Under the pieces are notes generated by a model. That model saw only the letters and a program-made list of their open reading frames with translations. It was not told the DNA's origin and did not search any database. DNA of 64,000 nucleotides. Source: Gonapodya sp. JEL0774. Lineage: Eukaryota; Monoblepharomycota; Monoblepharidomycetes; Monoblepharidales; Gonapodyaceae. Made by a program: the position numbers and the translations under genes. Below are positions 59,301-64,000 of this stretch, piece after piece (positions within the stretch are counted from its first letter, which is position 1; each line of letters opens with the position of its first letter). Location: the NCBI GenBank assembly GCA_027604505.1, contig JADIIX010000009.1, positions 24,166 through 88,165 of the forward strand. Reading direction: 5' to 3'.

Positions 59301-60458
59301 TATTGGGGGTGAAGAGTCGACGGGTGACAGGCCCGTGCATGAAGATAAGGTAAATCGAAAGGAAGCACACGGGTATCAGCAACAACCACCGAGCAGTCGT
59401 CGTTCTCAGTCGTTGCAGAACCTGTTCCCCAGCACCGGAGGAAAAACTTATCCACCTCCCGCGGTGAACCCAAAACCTGTTGAAGGCTGGTCAGCGCTTC
59501 CACCCATTCGAAAGGTTTGTGTTCTCTTCCCCACGAAGCATTCAGAGTCCGCATAGCATCACATGCTTCGAATCCAAAACCCATCCGAAAATCAGATCGA
59601 GAGATCGAATGTAACCGAGAGCAAACCATCCCCGACCAAGGCCGCGGATGCCAAAACGGCGGACACAAAAGTACCCGACAGCAAGACACGTGGGAACCTT
59701 CCACCGCCCAAGACGTCTATTCCGAAACGACCCGCTGCCCCAGGCGGATTCGATCTAAACAAACTCCTAGAAGACACTGCGGAGGACAAGAAGCTCAAGG
59801 AGCTCGCGGAACAAAAGCGGAAGGTTGGTGGTGTCTGTGTTGTGTGATGCGTTAATCACGTTGTCACACACTTGTGCCCGATTGCAGATGGAGGAAGAGA
59901 CTGAGAAGAGACGTGCCAAAGAGAGAGCGGAAGCAGGAGACCGCGATCTAGATCAGTCAGGTGCGCCGATCGAATGGGATCGGCCCAACGACGCTGTGTT
60001 GTGAGTCCATGTGTCGGGTTTCGCCGTTGGACAAACTGGTGATGGTCAAACCGGGACTTGATCGCTTCAGAAAAACGATGGACCCTCGTGATGCTCGAGA
60101 AGCTCGAATAGAATACGAGAGAGCCTTGAGAGAAGCCGATGCTCATGCGGTAAGTGTGCTCTCGCGTGCCGTACTCGGAGCCCGTTTCGGGGTTCCACTC
60201 ACAGTTGGAAAATTGCCATGCCAGGGCGAGATGGACATCAACCGTCAAAATTGCCTCAGTAAGTTTTCCAGCATTGTTCTGACCGTTCTTTGTGGGTCTC
60301 CTTACGTGTTCCGGCCCCTCTTTCACAAAGTGAACGCATTCGAAAAGTCGATCAACGGACACCTTTCCGACGGCCATCATTACCCTCCACGAGACGGCAT
60401 TGAAAATGCGCTCAAGAAGGCACGAGAGACGATTGTGGAGTACGTTCCGACATTTTGA
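56391..60458 (+). CDS. BDF1: BET double-bromodomain protein (Bdf1/BRD2-4 type) with C-terminal motif
   Basis: Reads acetylated histone H4 and recruits transcription machinery. Fifteen exons: 56391-56467, 56672-56846, 56938-57291, 57363-57383, 57446-57995, 58058-58587, 58664-58783, 58853-58868, 58945-58989, 59264-59514, 59596-59823, 59888-60000, 60071-60149, 60225-60258, 60331-60458; 906 residues. Bromodomain 1: KYLQSVVKNLKGLKDAYAF, NIPDYHTFVKKPMDLGTV, WRNCYLYNG. Bromodomain 2: YLELIKPKHQQDAVWFSLP, GIPHYFDIIKHPMDL, MFNNCFTFNPPD; both acetyl-lysine Asn residues are kept. A CK2-like acidic run and basic region precede the NET domain (QYLTDQINSM...EVELDIDALDQKTLWALYDF). The C-terminus EARIEYERALREADAHAGEM...NAFEKSI resembles the BRD4 C-terminal motif. 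If the donor at 58990 is skipped, a stop at 59000 gives a 632-residue short form. Exons of 21 and 16 bases occur. Confidence 0.93.
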
Positions 60459-60614
60459 CGTGTTGAGGGAGCGGGGGTAATCTTGAGTGAGAGTGAGGTT
60501 GGTGTATGGCGATGACGACAGACTTTTAGTTTCCACGTCCAAATTCATTTCGGTGTACATATAAGTATGTTGCAATATAATCTCATTTGAAAAAGTCCAT
60601 GTTGTTTTCTAGTT

Positions 60615-63600
60615 TCAATCCTTATTGGGAACCATGGCGACCGACGCGCCACCCACGGTCTGACTGTTGAGCGCCCGCTGATGGGCAAAGTACTTGCCAC
60701 AGAGCGCCTTGAGTTCGTCGTTGACCTTCTCCAGTTGGTACTTGTATTCGTTTTCCTGCGCGACGTACATAGCCACCTCCGCGCGGACGTGCCGCAGTTG
60801 CTGGTGTTTTTCCTTGACGTTTTGTTCCAAGGTCTCGACCAGCTTGGTGTTGCTGGTGCAGTTTTGCTTGCTCAGGATGGACTTGAGCTTGATGTACTGC
60901 ACTTCTTTGTCACGGATGGCTTTTTCTTTGGAGCGGTTTTCTTCGGTCTGGAAAGGTCGGAATGATCAGGTTGACGCACCCCACTCAAATCAGCTCTGAA
61001 ATAACTCCAAACCACCAATCCCCACACTCCACGCCAACGACCCAAGGATACGCCCCAAAACGCAACTCTCTCTCTCCCGCCCCCACCCCCGCCCGCTTAA
61101 CCGCCACCGATCCTTCTTCTCCTCTCTCACCTTTGTGATCAACTTCCTCTGCAACGACTGCACCAACTGGACCAACTCGAGCGTCTTGGGGTTGGTCCCC
61201 TCCAACTTCCTCCACCGATGCACGTTCATGGGGTTCTTGAGCTCCTCCTCCAAGGCCGTCATCTTGGCCTTCTCCCTGGTGAGCTCACTGTCGAGCCTGA
61301 CCACCACGTTCCTCATCTCCTCCGCCCTGGCCGCCTCGTTTGAAAACTCCATCTGCGTTTTGCGGGTCTCCACCAGCTTCTCCCGCAGCACGCGCAGCGA
61401 CCTGATCTTGTCCCGATAGTGCATCTCGGAGCGGAGCAGCAGGGCCCGCTGGGTTTTGAGCTGGTCGTACACCTTGGCCAGGTCCTCGTCCCGCTGCATG
61501 AGCTGAGCAGACAAGCTGTCCCGGTCCGAGACCACGGTCTGCAACGCGTTCTCCTGCCGCGACTTTTGCTGCTCGGCCTCCTTGACCACGTGGGACAGGT
61601 TCGACTCCTCGCTGATCTGCTGTTTGAGGTACACATGGGACGACTCGGTCTGCGTCTTGAGCGACTTGACTTCCTGGTCAATGGTCTCAATGTCCTTGGT
61701 GAGCTTCTCCTTCTCCCGCCGCTCAGCGGCCAGGCACGCGTCCTTGGCCACGATGTCCTCCCTCAACCCCCCGATGCGAAAGTTGACCACCTTGAGGTTC
61801 TTCTTCATCTCCGCGATCCGATTCTGCACCTCCACCAGATGCTTGGCGTGCACGTTCCGGTCCGACTGGGCCGTCTCGTAAAGGTTTTGCTGGTGCTTGA
61901 GTTTGGTCTCGGCCTGCACCGTCTTGCGCTTGTGGTCGAAAATCTCCATCTCCTTGTCTTTGATCTCCTGCACCGTGGCCACCGTCTGCCCCTGCACCCT
62001 CGCCGCGTCCCGTGCGTACCCGTCCCTCTCCACCTCCACCGCTCGAATCATCCTGGCCACGTCCGCCGTCTCGGCCCGACAGCGCTGGATCTCCATCTCC
62101 AAATTGTGCCGCGTGGTTGTCAGCAAGAGCGACACCGAGGTGTGCTTCGCCAGCTCCTGGTCCGTCCTCTTGAGCTGGTCCCGCAACATGTCCCGCTCCC
62201 TCCTCTGATCGTCCCCGAGCTTCTTATCCACCTCGATTGCTGCCTTGAGCTCCGCAATCCTCGCCGTGGCCATCTCGGTCTGCTCCTTCATGGTCCTGCG
62301 CTCACTCTCCGCGTCCACCTTGTGGTCCTCCAAGGCCCTGTTCTTCCTCAACAAGGCGTCCCTCACCCTGTCCACCTTGCGGACCTCGGCCCTCGTGCGG
62401 GCCAGATCGGCCTCCCGCTGCCGGTACTCTTTTCCCGTGGCCTCGTTCTCCTCGAGAAGCTGGGTGGCTAGGACCAGCTGCTCGTCACACTCTTGTTGCA
62501 GCTTGATGGTCCGGGCACCAAGGAGTTCTTGGTCCGAGAGGGTCTTGGCTAGGGACATGCGTTGAGCGCGGATTTGGGATTCGAGGGTGGTGATATCTTC
62601 GGTCGCGCGGTTGACGGTGTCCTGGTGGTGGGTGGTGGGGTGGGTGAGGGAGTGGGGTAGGTGAGGGAGTGGGGAAGGTGAGGGAGTGGGGTAGGTGAGG
62701 GAGTGGGGAAGGTGAGGGAGTGGGGTGGGTGAGGGATTGGGGTGGGTGAGGGAGTGGGGTGGGTGAGGGGGCATGGGAGGGGGGAGAAAGAAAGGTGTGG
62801 AAAGGAACGAGGGTGTGGAGTTGGTTGGAGCGTGTATGTGAGAGGGGAGCAAAGTTCCCAGAAAAACAACGAGGGGAACACGTTCACACGGGCCAACCGT
62901 GGAAGACAGAACAGACGACGAGACACAGACACGCGCGAACATTTTGTACCGCAGCCAAAAGAGGCACACATGGCACGCTCGAAGACACGACGGACACGTG
63001 CAAAACAAAAGACTTGTGTACGTAGGTCACACACAAAACACACGACCCACACGGTCCACACACTCGTCACGGACATGACACACACACACACACACACAAC
63101 GCACCTGCCTGGCCTTGACTTCCTGTGTCTTGGCCGTGACGACGGCCCTGAGGTCCTTGACCTCACGCTCGAGCCTGTCCTTGTTCCTGAGCTCTGCGTC
63201 GATCTCTGCCTTCTTTTGCAGGTTCTGTTCCTTGAACTCGAGGATCTCCTTTTCGAGTCTCCTCTTGTCGGTGTCGGCGACGCGAATCTTGTCAGACGAG
63301 TCCGATATGGCGGCGCGGAGATGGGTGATCTTGTCGAGCTCCTCCTCGAGCTCCTTGGCGGACTGTTCCTTGGCCTGGAGGAGTTCGGACAGGGTGCGCT
63401 CTTGGATGACGCTGAGGCCGACCCCTTGCTTGACGGTGGCGTGCAGGTTGGCCACGTCCTGGCGGAGCTGGCGGAGGTCCTCCTTGAAGGCCTCCTCGCG
63501 CTTGGCGGAGGACTCGACCATGTCGGCGGCGCGGCGGATCTGGAGGCGGAGGTTTTTGAGAGTTTCCTGGTCCTGGGCCGAGGAACGGTGGGCGATTTCT

Positions 63601-64000
63601 GTGGAGGCGAGATTTGCGGTGTATTCGTTGTGGAGGTCGAGCTGCTGTGCGTAGAGAGTGTCGGAGTGTTGTCTGGATCTGAGGATGGCGCGGTGCATCT
63701 TGTCGTACTCTGCGCGGAGTTTGACGAGGTTGTCATCGGCGAGGAGGAGGTCGAGTGTTGAGGCGTATTCTTGCTGAGCGATGAGGAAGTCAGCGTCGAG
63801 GAGTTGCTTGTCAGCGAGGCCCGGAGGAGGGGAGGAGGGGAGGGAAGAGCGAGTGCGGGAAGAGGAGGAGGGATTGGGATTTGGTTGGTTTGAGTCTGGA
63901 TGGGATTGAGGGGAGGGAGAGGGAGAGGGAGAGGCGGAAGGAAGAGGGGGTAAGGAGAGGTCGATGAGAGGGAATTGGGGTGATTGGGGTGGTTGAGAAT
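60615..64000 (-). CDS. CFAP58: Cilia- and flagella-associated protein 58 (CFAP58/CCDC147), 5' end off the window
   Basis: Axoneme-associated coiled-coil protein needed for motile cilia and flagella. Three exons seen: 63105 to beyond 64000, 61131-62621, 60615-60947, joined in phase 0, about 907 codons including the stop in the window. Nearly all is heptad coiled coil. Strong landmarks shared with human CFAP58: LVKLRAEYDKMHRAIL near the start, EIFDHKRKTVQAETKLKHQQ, LYETAQSDRNVHAKHLVE, the diagnostic ELKNPMNVHRWRKLEGTNP, SLQRKLITK, and the tail EYKYQLEKVNDELKALCGKY. The human equivalents are FDYRKKIAESEIKLKQQQNLYEAVRSDRN and ENPLNVHRWRKLEASDP, as remembered. No in-frame ATG is found between 63700 and 64000 (Ser/Pro-rich), so the start lies outside. 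The first intron contains a minisatellite and a CA run. This gene is the best evidence for a flagellated organism. Confidence 0.95.
62643..62770. repeat. 17-base G-rich minisatellite in CFAP58 intron
   Basis: About 7.5 copies of GGTGAGGGAGTGGGGTA with small variations (last two bases TA, AA or TG). It lies inside the 480-base intron 62622-63104 of the minus-strand gene, so the transcript carries the C-rich strand. The plus strand has many GGG/GGGG runs and could form G-quadruplexes. Each unit also carries a GGTGAG donor-like string on the non-transcribed strand. Confidence 0.93.
63078..63098. repeat. (AC)n microsatellite in CFAP58 intron
   Basis: AC dinucleotide run just inside the intron, a few bases from the CFAP58 exon edge at 63105. 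Confidence 0.93.

Noticed and set aside
61419-63761. Long plus-strand frames (350 and 339 codons) opposite CFAP58
   Set aside because: Leu/Val/His/Arg-rich antisense shadows of a coiled-coil gene; the minus strand has clear homology.
1-64000. tRNA, rRNA, transposon, CRISPR or plasmid functions
   Set aside because: I looked for B-box-like GGTTCGAATCC strings, reverse-transcriptase or transposase motifs, terminal repeats and spaced direct repeats and found none beyond the simple repeats listed.

Overview
The window looks like nuclear DNA of a flagellated (zoosporic) fungus, chytrid-like. Almost every gene is split by short introns (mostly about 45-150 bases, GT..AG) and genes are packed tightly, often 35-200 bases apart. 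Fungal traits include a fungal-type transcription-factor domain and a Csm3/Swi3-type fork-protection factor. CFAP58, a protein of motile cilia, and animal-like genes (FAM72, TFG, RNF220-type RING, a BET protein with an animal-style C-terminal motif) fit a lineage that kept the flagellum. All exon models here were built by eye: reading frame, splice dinucleotides and intron phase were made to agree, and families were recognised from memory. No database search was run.

Layout. 0-9.5 kb: ribosomal protein uL23 (+), PP1 regulator SDS22 (-), mitochondrial Zim17/DNLZ (+), FAM72 (-) and the ribosomal-protein importin adaptor SYO1/HEATR3 (+). 9.8-18.2 kb is a visibly GC-rich, low-complexity stretch with a fungal transcription factor whose DNA-binding domain I cannot find (-) and a membrane protein resembling the bacterial 'putative sensor' fold (+). 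19.4-34 kb: an ABCG half transporter (+), Csm3/TIPIN (-), RGP1 (+), ORC1 (-), an RNF220-like RING protein (-) and the histone chaperone SET (+). 34.2-44.4 kb holds two very long coiled-coil genes, tail to tail and about 50 bases apart. One ends in a tandem BRCT module and carries a repeated H-x-x-C signature; I could not assign the other. 44.5-64 kb: NDUFAF7 (-), TRM82/WDR4 (+), exocyst SEC6 (-), TFIIIC90 (-), TFG (+), a BET bromodomain protein (+) and CFAP58 (-, runs off the right edge).

Functional themes. Several genes concern DNA replication and chromatin (CSM3, ORC1, SET, BET, the BRCT protein, perhaps FAM72). Others serve ribosome and RNA-polymerase III biology (uL23, SYO1, TRM82, TFIIIC90), membrane traffic (RGP1, SEC6, TFG) and mitochondria (ZIM17, NDUFAF7). 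I see no operons, plasmid functions, CRISPR arrays, transposons, tRNA or rRNA genes. Three divergent gene pairs share intergenic spaces of about 75-105 bases. The best candidates for something new are the H-x-x-C coiled-coil/BRCT protein, its coiled-coil neighbour, the sensor-like membrane protein and the fungal FAM72.
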